Shown piece by piece: positions 45,182 through 52,476 of a stretch of 64,000 nucleotides of DNA. Source of the DNA: an uncultured Paraprevotella sp. (GTDB lineage Bacteria > Bacteroidota > Bacteroidia > Bacteroidales > Bacteroidaceae); the NCBI GenBank assembly GCA_944321365.1, contig CALULA010000010.1:1-64000 (forward strand). The letters are read 5' to 3'. The notes under the pieces were generated by a model. It was not told where the DNA came from and ran no database searches. It worked only from the letters and a program-made list of their open reading frames with translations. Every line of letters begins with the position of its first letter. The first letter of the stretch is position 1. A program made the position numbers and the translations under genes.

Positions 45182-45643
45182 TCATTCTTCTGTCATGGTC
45201 AGCACCGTATTGTCATCTTTGACAGCTTCTACGGCTTCTTTAGAGACAGTCATATAATCAGCCGGCACTTTAATCAGCGGCATTTCCGGCGCAACAACCG
45301 TAATCACCAAGTCCTCAGTCTCATTCTCGTCCGTCAACACCATATTCATTTTGTTGACACCATAGTAATAAGCGTCTTTCTTGGCATCATATTTAACCTC
45401 ACCCGGCTGAAGCGGGCTGCCGAACGAAAAGCGTAAAACGCCATCTTTTACCATACAACGTACCGAACGAGCCACCACAGAATCTTTGGCTTCTACGCTA
45501 AAGCCATAAATCTCGCCCTTAACGAAACGGACACGAGCCGGAACACTGACATTGGTTTCCTTGAACGCAACCGTTGCTACCTCACTCGCATTTACAGCAG
45601 CAGCCATTATCATGGCACCTGCCAACATCATTAACTTTCTCAT
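45182..45643 (-). CDS. Hypothetical secreted protein
   Basis: The product is 153 residues with a clear signal peptide (MRKLMMLAGAMIMAAAVNAS). The mature part is beta-rich and hydrophilic, with VPARVRFVKGEIYGFSVEAK and PGEVKYDAKKDAYYYGVN. I do not recognise a named family or catalytic motif. It stands alone with its own promoter (45705-45712) and terminator. Confidence 0.75.
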   Translation of the reverse strand: MRKLMMLAGAMIMAAAVNASEVATVAFKETNVSVPARVRFVKGEIYGFSVEAKDSVVARSVRCMVKDGVLRFSFGSPLQPGEVKYDAKKDAYYYGVNKMNMVLTDENETEDLVITVVAPEMPLIKVPADYMTVSKEAVEAVKDDNTVLTMTEE

Positions 45644-45704
45644 AACTCAATCTTTTTACCTTTTACAATATACTGGCCTTCATAGGCCTCTCCTAAAAAC
45701 ATGA

Positions 45705-45735
45705 CAAAGTTACAAAGGCTATTTTCATAATGCAA
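45705..45735 (-). promoter_or_regulatory. Promoter of the secreted-protein gene
   Basis: The minus strand reads TTGC (45735-45732), 19 bp, TAACTTTG (45712-45705), which fits the phylum consensus closely. The leader is about 55 nt. The region 45644-46014 holds this promoter and the serS promoter and no convincing gene. Confidence 0.7.
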
Positions 45736-45967
45736 GGAGAAATACTTCTTTTAACATATTCCTGACAACTATATTGACTTATGTCAAGAAAAACATCCCG
45801 TCTATCTCTTTTCTTGTTACAAACAGGTAACAAGCCCGACATTTCTCAGAATATCCCTCCGACAGACAAAGTCAGCACAAACCAACGTCCGGCACAGCTA
45901 TGGAAAACAGGCATAAAGAAATCAATAGTTTTTTTAGGAATCATGCGTCCGCTTCCTTTTTTTTAAT

Positions 45968-45975
45968 TAATTTTG
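45968..45975 (+). promoter_or_regulatory. -7 box for serS
   Basis: TAATTTTG lies 39 bp before the serS ATG and fits TAnnTTTG. Confidence 0.6.
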
Positions 45976-46014
45976 CGACTTAGAGAAAGTATAGATACAT
46001 AAATATAAATAGGT

Positions 46015-47304
46015 ATGCTGACATTAAAACTCATTAACGAAAAGACCGAATGGGTCATTAAGGGATTAGAGAAAAAACACTTCCCTGGAGCAAAAGAAGC
46101 TATAGACAATGTGCTGGCCACAGACAAAAAAAGGCGCGAAGCCCAGACCCAACTGGACATCAACCTGTCGGAAAGCAAAAAACTGGCCGCACAAATCGGT
46201 GCGTTGATGAAGCAAGGACAGAAAGATGAAGCTGAAACCATAAAAGCAGAAGTAGCCCGGTTGAAAGAAGCCAACAAGGTGTTGCAGGATAGCATGGAAC
46301 AGGCACAAAAGGACCTCACAGCCCAGCTCTGTGCCATACCCAACGTTCCCTACGACATCGTTCCGGAAGGCAACGGAGCCGAAGACAATCTGGTGGTAAA
46401 GACCGGCGGATTGGAAACGGAGCTGCCAAAAAATGCTCTCCCTCACTGGGAACTGGCTAAGAAATATAACCTGATAGACTTCGACCTGGGCGTAAAAATC
46501 ACCGGTGCCGGATTTCCGGTCTATCGTGGTAAAGGCGCACGCCTGCAACGCGCTCTCATCAATTTTTTCCTTGATGAAGCACGCAAATCGGGCTACGAGG
46601 AAATCATGCCTCCCACTGTAGTCAACGCAGCCTCCGGCTATGGCACGGGACAGTTGCCCGACAAAGAGGGACAGATGTACCATTGCAACACAGATGATTT
46701 CTATCTCATCCCCACAGCGGAAGTTCCCGTGACCAACATCTACCGCGACGTCATTATCGATGAAAAGGATCTGCCCATCAAGAATTGTGCTTATACAGAA
46801 TGCTTTCGCCGCGAAGCCGGCTCCTACGGCAAAGATGTACGCGGACTGAACCGCCTGCATGAGTTCTCCAAAGTGGAACTGGTACGCATCGACACGCCGG
46901 AACATTCCGAACAATCGCACCAGGAAATGCTGGCCCACGTGGAAGGTCTGCTTCAGAAACTGGAACTGCCCTACCGCATCCTACGTCTGTGCGGCGGCGA
47001 CATGAGCTTCACCTCATCCATCTGTTACGATTTTGAAGTGTATTCCGAAGCACAGAAACGCTGGCTGGAAGTCAGCTCCGTATCCAATTTCGACACTTAT
47101 CAGGCCAACCGCCTGAAATGCCGCTATCGCCGTGCCGACGACAAGAAGACAGAATTGTGCCACACGCTCAACGGTTCCGCACTGGCACTTCCCCGCATCG
47201 TAGCTGCTCTTATGGAAAACAACCAGACTCCGGAAGGCATACGGATACCCAAATGTCTCGTACCCTACTGCGGTTTCGAGATGTTGGACGACAAACCATT
47301 CTAA
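46015..47304 (+). CDS. serS: Seryl-tRNA synthetase
   Basis: The product is 429 residues. The N-terminal long coiled-coil arm (about 30-110, KRREAQTQLDINLSESKKLA) grips the long variable arm of tRNA-Ser. The class II catalytic core shows TAEVPVTNIYRDVI, motif 2 in FRREAGSYGKDVRGLNRLHE and motif 3 in ALPRIVAALMENNQTPEGI. Length and motifs are complete. The nfnAB-like gene follows after 36 bp. Confidence 0.98.
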   Translation: MLTLKLINEKTEWVIKGLEKKHFPGAKEAIDNVLATDKKRREAQTQLDINLSESKKLAAQIGALMKQGQKDEAETIKAEVARLKEANKVLQDSMEQAQKDLTAQLCAIPNVPYDIVPEGNGAEDNLVVKTGGLETELPKNALPHWELAKKYNLIDFDLGVKITGAGFPVYRGKGARLQRALINFFLDEARKSGYEEIMPPTVVNAASGYGTGQLPDKEGQMYHCNTDDFYLIPTAEVPVTNIYRDVIIDEKDLPIKNCAYTECFRREAGSYGKDVRGLNRLHEFSKVELVRIDTPEHSEQSHQEMLAHVEGLLQKLELPYRILRLCGGDMSFTSSICYDFEVYSEAQKRWLEVSSVSNFDTYQANRLKCRYRRADDKKTELCHTLNGSALALPRIVAALMENNQTPEGIRIPKCLVPYCGFEMLDDKPF

Positions 47305-47340
47305 TCCATTGTCCATCCATAAATCCAAACGAATAAAATC

Positions 47341-49707
47341 ATGAACAGAATCATAAGCAAAACGCAATTCTCCGAAAAGGTTTTCAAGTTTGAAGTGGAA
47401 GCTCCCTTGATAGCCAAAGCCCGCAAAGCCGGACATTTCGTGATTGTGCGCGTGGGCGAGAAAGGGGAACGCATGCCCCTGACCATAGCCGGTGCCGACA
47501 CCGCAAAAGGCACCATCACACTGGTGGTACAGGAAGTGGGGCTTTCCTCTACCAAACTGTGCAACCTGAATGCAGGAGACTACATCACCGATGTGGTCGG
47601 TCCGCTGGGCAAGGCTACGCACATCGAAAACTTCGGAACCGTGGTCTGTGCAGGAGGCGGCGTGGGCGTGGCCCCCATGCTTCCCATCATCGAGGCACTG
47701 AAAGCAGCCGGAAACCGAGTCATTTCCGTATTGGCCGGACGCACCAAGGAACTCATCATTCTGGAAGATGAAGTACGCAAACATTCCGATGAAGTCATCA
47801 TCATGACCGATGACGGCAGCTACGGACAGAAAGGTCTTGTAACGGCTGGCATCGAAAGCGTCATACTGCGCGAGAAAGTGGACAAATGTTTCGCCATCGG
47901 TCCGGCCGTCATGATGAAATTCTGCTGTCTGCTGACAAAAAAATACAACATCCCTACCGATGTGTCGCTGAATACTATCATGGTGGACGGGACAGGCATG
48001 TGCGGTGCCTGCCGTATCTCCGTGGGAGGGAAGACGAGATTCGTATGCGTCGACGGACCGGAGTTCGACGGCCATCAAGTGGATTTCGATGAAATGCTGA
48101 AACGCATGGGCGCATTCAAAAAGGAAGAAGCCGAAGAAATGGAGCACTGGGAGCATCACATTGCCGGAGACACTGAAAAGCAGCCCCAGACCTGCCATGC
48201 CGAACAGGCGCATCCAACGGTTGACGCCACACGGATGGATACCACCACTCCACTGAGTGAACTGACCGACCGCAACGCCACATGGCGACAGGAACTGCGC
48301 AAAGCCATGAAGCCCAAAGAACGGACTGCCATACCCCGCGTGGTGATGCCTGAACTGGATCCCGTATATCGCGCCACGACACGGACTGAAGAGGTAAACA
48401 TCGGCCTGAGTGCCGAACAGGCCATGACGGAAGCGCGACGGTGTCTGGACTGCGCCAACCCCACCTGCATGCAGGGTTGCCCGGTGAGCATCAACATCCC
48501 GTCGTTCATCAAGAACATCGAACGTGGAGAATTTCTTGACGCTGCCCGCGTACTGAAGAGCACTTCTGCCCTGCCGGCTGTATGCGGCCGCGTATGCCCC
48601 CAGGAGAAACAATGCGAAAGCCAGTGCATCCACCTGAAGATGAAAGAACCGGCTGTCGCCATCGGTTATCTGGAACGTTTCGCCGCCGACTTTGAACGCG
48701 AAAGCGGCATGACCTCCATACCCGAATGCGCACCGGCCAACGGCATCAAAGTGGCAGTCATCGGTTCCGGACCGGCAGGCCTCTCCTTTGCCGGCGACAT
48801 GGCCAAATATGGCTACGATGTGACCGTTTTTGAAGCCCTGCATGAAATCGGCGGTGTGTTGAAATATGGCATTCCCGAATTCCGTCTGCCCAACAGAATC
48901 GTGGATGTTGAGATACAAAACCTGGAAAAGATGGGCGTAAAGTTCGTGAAAGACTGTCTGGTGGGCAAAACCATCAGTGTAGAGGAACTGGAGCAACAAG
49001 GTTTCCGGGGCATCTTCGTCGGTTCGGGAGCCGGACTGCCGAACTTTATGGGTATTCCCGGCGAGAACAGCATCAACATCATGTCAAGCAATGAATACCT
49101 GACCCGCGTGAACCTGATGGACGCTTCCAACCCCGACACCGACACGCCGATACACAAGGCCCGCAACGTCATGGTGGTAGGCGGCGGCAACACTGCCATG
49201 GACTCCTGCCGCACGGCTAAACGTCTGGGAGCCGAACGCGTGACCATCGTCTACCGTCGTTCGGAAGCTGAAATGCCCGCACGGATAGAAGAAGTGAAAC
49301 ATGCCAAGGAAGAAGGCATCGAGTTCATGACACTGCACAATCCGCTGGAGTATATTGCCGATGAGAAAGGTGCCGTGAAACAAGTCATATTGCAGAAGAT
49401 GCAACTGGGTGAGCCTGACGCCAGCGGACGACGCAGCCCGGAACCCATCCCCGGTGCCACGGAAACGCTGGACATAGACATGGCCATCGTGGCTGTCGGC
49501 GTATCGCCCAATCCCATTGTTCCCACTTCCATCCACGGACTGGAACTGGGGCGCAAGAATACCATTGTGGTCAACGAAGGCATGCAGACCAACATCCCCT
49601 GCATCTTTGCCGGCGGCGACATCGTGCGCGGCGGAGCGACAGTCATCCTCGCCATGGGCGACGGGCGACGGGCGGCCAGCAGCATGCACGAGTATCTGCA
49701 GAAATAA
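47341..49707 (+). CDS. Fused NfnAB-like NADPH/ferredoxin flavoenzyme
   Basis: The product is 788 residues, a fusion of two flavoproteins. Residues 1-275 are PyrK/NfnA-like: an FAD/NAD module (ERMPLTIAGADTAKGTITLV, VVCAGGGVGVAPMLPIIEAL) and a [2Fe-2S] site in GTGMCGACRISVGGKTRFVC. Residues 330-788 are GltD/NfnB-like: two [4Fe-4S] cysteine clusters (CLDCANPTCMQGCPVSI; CGRVCPQEKQCESQC), FAD motif VIGSGPAGLSFAGDMAKYGY and NAD(P) motif MVVGGGNTAMDSCRTAKRLG. Databases often call such proteins DHOD B subunit/glutamate synthase, but no glutamate synthase large subunit or dihydroorotate dehydrogenase is near. NfnAB (electron-bifurcating transhydrogenase) fits the domain set better. Confidence 0.85.
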   Translation: MNRIISKTQFSEKVFKFEVEAPLIAKARKAGHFVIVRVGEKGERMPLTIAGADTAKGTITLVVQEVGLSSTKLCNLNAGDYITDVVGPLGKATHIENFGTVVCAGGGVGVAPMLPIIEALKAAGNRVISVLAGRTKELIILEDEVRKHSDEVIIMTDDGSYGQKGLVTAGIESVILREKVDKCFAIGPAVMMKFCCLLTKKYNIPTDVSLNTIMVDGTGMCGACRISVGGKTRFVCVDGPEFDGHQVDFDEMLKRMGAFKKEEAEEMEHWEHHIAGDTEKQPQTCHAEQAHPTVDATRMDTTTPLSELTDRNATWRQELRKAMKPKERTAIPRVVMPELDPVYRATTRTEEVNIGLSAEQAMTEARRCLDCANPTCMQGCPVSINIPSFIKNIERGEFLDAARVLKSTSALPAVCGRVCPQEKQCESQCIHLKMKEPAVAIGYLERFAADFERESGMTSIPECAPANGIKVAVIGSGPAGLSFAGDMAKYGYDVTVFEALHEIGGVLKYGIPEFRLPNRIVDVEIQNLEKMGVKFVKDCLVGKTISVEELEQQGFRGIFVGSGAGLPNFMGIPGENSINIMSSNEYLTRVNLMDASNPDTDTPIHKARNVMVVGGGNTAMDSCRTAKRLGAERVTIVYRRSEAEMPARIEEVKHAKEEGIEFMTLHNPLEYIADEKGAVKQVILQKMQLGEPDASGRRSPEPIPGATETLDIDMAIVAVGVSPNPIVPTSIHGLELGRKNTIVVNEGMQTNIPCIFAGGDIVRGGATVILAMGDGRRAASSMHEYLQK

Positions 49708-49721
49708 AAACACAATCCAAT

Positions 49722-49767
49722 CCCTGTCTTCGCGGGAAATTTCCGCGAAGACAGGGATTTTTTCTTT
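49722..49767 (+). terminator. Terminator of serS-nfnAB
   Basis: Perfect 14-bp arms CCCTGTCTTCGCGG (49722-49735) and CCGCGAAGACAGGG (49743-49756) around a 7-nt loop, followed by ATTTTTTCTTTT. Confidence 0.93.
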
Positions 49768-49792
49768 TGCACACTTAAAACCTGACGAAATC

Positions 49793-50953
49793 ATGAAAAA
49801 CATAAAGAAAGCTTTCCTTTGCCTGCTGTTGCTCCTCACTCCGGCTGTCAGCGGGGCACAGTCTGCCGGAACACAAGAAAAAGACGTCATGACAGAACTG
49901 CAAATCGGACAAGCCGTGCGGCTGATGGAAAAAGGGGAAACCGCAAAGAGCCGCTCCATCCTGGAAGCCGTACTGGAGAAATCGCCCGGACATGCCGTCG
50001 CACGCTACGAGATGGCCTATTCCTATCTGCTGGACAAGGACTATGCCAAAGCCCTCGAAGAACTGGCGGCCATACCCGACCCGGAAAGCCTGGGCTGGAA
50101 ATATTACCAGTTGTCAGGCTCTCTGTACGACTATCTGGGACAACCGGACAAGACCATGGAAGTATTCAACAAAGGACTGGAGCTATACCCGCACTCCGGC
50201 ATGCTTTATCTGGAGCGGGGCCTGACGAGACAACGCCGACAACAACTGAACGAAGCGTTGGAGGATTACGAGAAAGGCATTGAAGCGGAACCGATGTTCG
50301 CTTCCAATTACTACCGCGCGGCCCAGCTCCTCATAGGCAGTTCCGAACCGGTGTGGGGCTTGATGTACGGCGAAATCATGCTCAACCTCATCCCGGACCA
50401 TCCGCGCGCACAGGAAATCTGCCGGCTCATCCACAACGCATGGCACAAACATCTGACGGTGAAAGACAGCACGGTGCAGATGGCATTGACTCAAGACAGG
50501 ACGCTGCACATCCAGGCAGAAGATTCCTCCCTGCTCTACCCTTTCCCTGCCCTGTACGAATTTTACTTTAACCAAGCCGCATCAGAAGCCGGAGTGACTT
50601 CCATCGATAAAATGGACTTCGCCACGTTCTGCGCTATCCGGAAGGCCCAGATTCTGGGCCTCAACGCCCAACCTGAAGGCAGACGCCCGCCCGGAAACGT
50701 TCTGTTCAGCTACCTGGGCAGGATGATAGAGGCCGGACACTTCGAGACGTACATGTACCATACGTTCAGGGATGAAGCACCCGAAGCGTACAGCACATGG
50801 CAATCGGCACACCCTGACGCGGTGAAGCATTTCAGACAATGGCGGCGGGCCTGTCCGCTGACCATCACGGAAGAGAACACTTTCTGCAGAAGCAGATACA
50901 CTTATGTAGACTTCGTCCTTCCTTTCATCGGCTCCGAGCCGGAAAAGCCGTGA
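49793..50953 (+). CDS. Exported TPR-repeat protein
   Basis: The product is 386 residues with a signal peptide (MKNIKKAFLCLLLLLTPAVS, cleavage near GAQ). TPR units fill residues 30-190: GETAKSRSILEAVLEKSPGH, ARYEMAYSYLLDKDYAKALE, QPDKTMEVFNKGLELYPHSG and LNEALEDYEKGIEAEPMF. The C-terminal 180 residues (LYEFYFNQAASEAGVTSIDK, FATFCAIRKAQILGLN, PDAVKHFRQWRRAC) form a separate domain resembling the DUF4919 family. It probably acts in the periplasm and its partner is unknown. The ATG follows the nfnAB terminator by 26 bp, so its promoter must overlap that region. Confidence 0.78.
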   Translation: MKNIKKAFLCLLLLLTPAVSGAQSAGTQEKDVMTELQIGQAVRLMEKGETAKSRSILEAVLEKSPGHAVARYEMAYSYLLDKDYAKALEELAAIPDPESLGWKYYQLSGSLYDYLGQPDKTMEVFNKGLELYPHSGMLYLERGLTRQRRQQLNEALEDYEKGIEAEPMFASNYYRAAQLLIGSSEPVWGLMYGEIMLNLIPDHPRAQEICRLIHNAWHKHLTVKDSTVQMALTQDRTLHIQAEDSSLLYPFPALYEFYFNQAASEAGVTSIDKMDFATFCAIRKAQILGLNAQPEGRRPPGNVLFSYLGRMIEAGHFETYMYHTFRDEAPEAYSTWQSAHPDAVKHFRQWRRACPLTITEENTFCRSRYTYVDFVLPFIGSEPEKP

Positions 50954-51050
50954 CCACGCCGCGTCTGCCGCCCGCCTCATCCGTTACGGAACCGACAGAC
51001 ATTCTCATCTTTTTCTCACATACCCCGCAACAACGAGGGGTTTATTTTCG

Positions 51051-51058
51051 TAACTTTG
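51051..51058 (+). promoter_or_regulatory. -7 box for DUF486-ttcA
   Basis: TAACTTTG lies 31 bp before the DUF486 ATG and fits TAnnTTTG. Confidence 0.65.
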
Positions 51059-51089
51059 CGCCCGGAAAAATAAAAAACGAACCGCAACA

Positions 51090-51455
51090 ATGAATGCTGT
51101 CTACACTATTCTGCTGCTCATCTGCAGCAACTTTTTCATGACCCTGGCCTGGTATGGCCACCTGAAACTGCAACAGACGGGCGTTTCGTCCAACTGGCCG
51201 CTCATCGGCGTCATACTTTTCTCCTGGGTCATCGCCTTCGCCGAATACTGCTGTCAGGTGCCGGCCAACCGCATCGGCTTTGACGGCAACGGCGGTCCCT
51301 TCAGCCTGATGCAGCTCAAAGTGATTCAGGAAGTGGTGTCGCTCATCGTGTTCACCATCGTCGCCACCGTGCTGTTCCAGGGACAGGCTCTGCACTGGAA
51401 CCATCTGGCCGCCTTCCTCTGCCTCATCCTCGCCGTCTATTTCGTATTTCTCTGA
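51090..51455 (+). CDS. DUF486 (DMT-type) small membrane protein
   Basis: The product is 121 residues with four membrane helices: YTILLLICSNFFMTLAWYG, WPLIGVILFSWVIAFAEYC, LKVIQEVVSLIVFTIVATVL and HLAAFLCLILAVYFVFL. The CQVPANRIGFDGNGGPFSLM loop is the hallmark of DUF486. The transport role is unproven. It precedes the TtcA-like gene by 17 bp and both are visibly GC-richer than genes to the left. Confidence 0.88.
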   Translation: MNAVYTILLLICSNFFMTLAWYGHLKLQQTGVSSNWPLIGVILFSWVIAFAEYCCQVPANRIGFDGNGGPFSLMQLKVIQEVVSLIVFTIVATVLFQGQALHWNHLAAFLCLILAVYFVFL

Positions 51456-51472
51456 CTTTCGGCCGAACGTAC

Positions 51473-52201
51473 ATGCAACCCACCGAAGCACAACTGCTGG
51501 AACGCCGCATCTGGCGTCACTTCAGTAAAGGACTGACGCAGTACGGCCTGCTGGAAGAAGGCGACCGCATACTCATCGGCCTCTCCGGCGGCAAGGACTC
51601 GCTCGCCCTGCTGGAACTGATGGCCCGCCGCGCACGCATCTACCGCCCGCGCATCAGTCTGGCGGCCCTGCACGTGCGTATGACGAACATCGCCTACGAG
51701 AGCGACACGGCCTATCTGGAATCGTTCGCCGCCGCCTGCGGCGTGCCTCTCATCGTGCGCGAGACCTCGTTCGACGCCTCGACCGACACGCGCAAAAGCC
51801 CCTGCTTCCTTTGCTCCTGGAACCGCCGCAAGATGCTCTTCACCGTGGCGCAGGAAGGGGGATTCAACAAGATTGCACTGGGGCATCATCAGGACGACAT
51901 CCTGCACACCACACTGCTCAACCTGACGTTCCAGGGCCAGTTCTCCACCATGCCCGCCCGCCTGCAGATGCGCAAGTTCCCCCTGACCATCATCCGCCCG
52001 CTGTGCATGGTGCACGAGAGCGACCTGAAGGCCTGGGCCGCCCTGCAGGGCTACCGGCGGCAGAAAAAGCTCTGCCCCTATGAAACGGATTCCCACCGCA
52101 CGGATATAAAGGAAATTTTCGGACAAATTGAACAGCTCAATCCGGAAGCCCGCCACTCCATCTGGAACGCATTGGAGCACGAAGGCAAGCTGGTGGAATA
52201 G
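51473..52201 (+). CDS. TtcA-like tRNA thiolation ATPase
   Basis: The product is 242 residues. The PP-loop ILIGLSGGKDSLALLELMAR (motif SGGKDS) activates the tRNA base as an adenylate. The CFLC pair in KSPCFLCSWNRRKMLFTVA and the GHHQDDILHTTLLNLTFQG segment match TtcA, which thiolates C32 of tRNA using an Fe-S cluster. The protein is shorter than E. coli TtcA (about 310), so target identity is less sure than the family. It shares a promoter with DUF486 and is followed by repeat array D. Confidence 0.85.
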   Translation: MQPTEAQLLERRIWRHFSKGLTQYGLLEEGDRILIGLSGGKDSLALLELMARRARIYRPRISLAALHVRMTNIAYESDTAYLESFAAACGVPLIVRETSFDASTDTRKSPCFLCSWNRRKMLFTVAQEGGFNKIALGHHQDDILHTTLLNLTFQGQFSTMPARLQMRKFPLTIIRPLCMVHESDLKAWAALQGYRRQKKLCPYETDSHRTDIKEIFGQIEQLNPEARHSIWNALEHEGKLVE

Positions 52202-52241
52202 CGCACTATAAATCAACTGTTTAGAACATCCTTTTCTACTT

Positions 52242-52351
52242 TGCGCAAAAACCGGAATTTCTTTGCGCAAAGAACTGCGCGGCTGTGCGCACAAACGCTG
52301 ACGGCTTTGCGCACAAAAAACTGCGGTATTGCGGAACGCCGCTCCAGACAG
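52242..52351 (+). repeat. 22-bp phased TGCGCA array D (5 units)
   Basis: Cores begin at 52242, 52264, 52286, 52308 (all TGCGCA) and 52330 (TGCGGA), each 22 bp apart. The first unit closely resembles the first unit of array A, sharing ACCGGAAT after the core. The third unit shares TGCGCACAAACG with array B. It lies between the 3' ends of the ttcA-like gene and the export operon. Confidence 0.88.
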
Positions 52352-52399
52352 TCTGGAATCCCCCTGGAAAACCGCACTGAGAATTTGATTTTTTCCATA

Positions 52400-52445
52400 C
52401 AAAACAGCCGTTCCCGCACGGAACGGGTCCGCAGCGGAAACGGCT
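52400..52445 (-). terminator. Terminator of the export operon
   Basis: On the minus strand AGCCGTTTCCGC (52445-52434) and GCGGGAACGGCT (52417-52406) pair with one mismatch around a 16-nt loop and are followed by GTTTTGT. It lies 32 bp past the last permease gene. Confidence 0.7.
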
Positions 52446-52476
52446 TCATGAAAAATGAAAAACAGTATCTTTCCGG

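Noticed and set aside
45781..45966. 61-codon plus-strand frame before serS
   Set aside because: It has no recognisable content and ends just before the serS -7 box.
47014..48999. Minus-strand frame of 661 codons opposite serS and the nfnAB-like gene
   Set aside because: It spans two real genes on the other strand, is rich in Phe and His, and has no recognisable domain.
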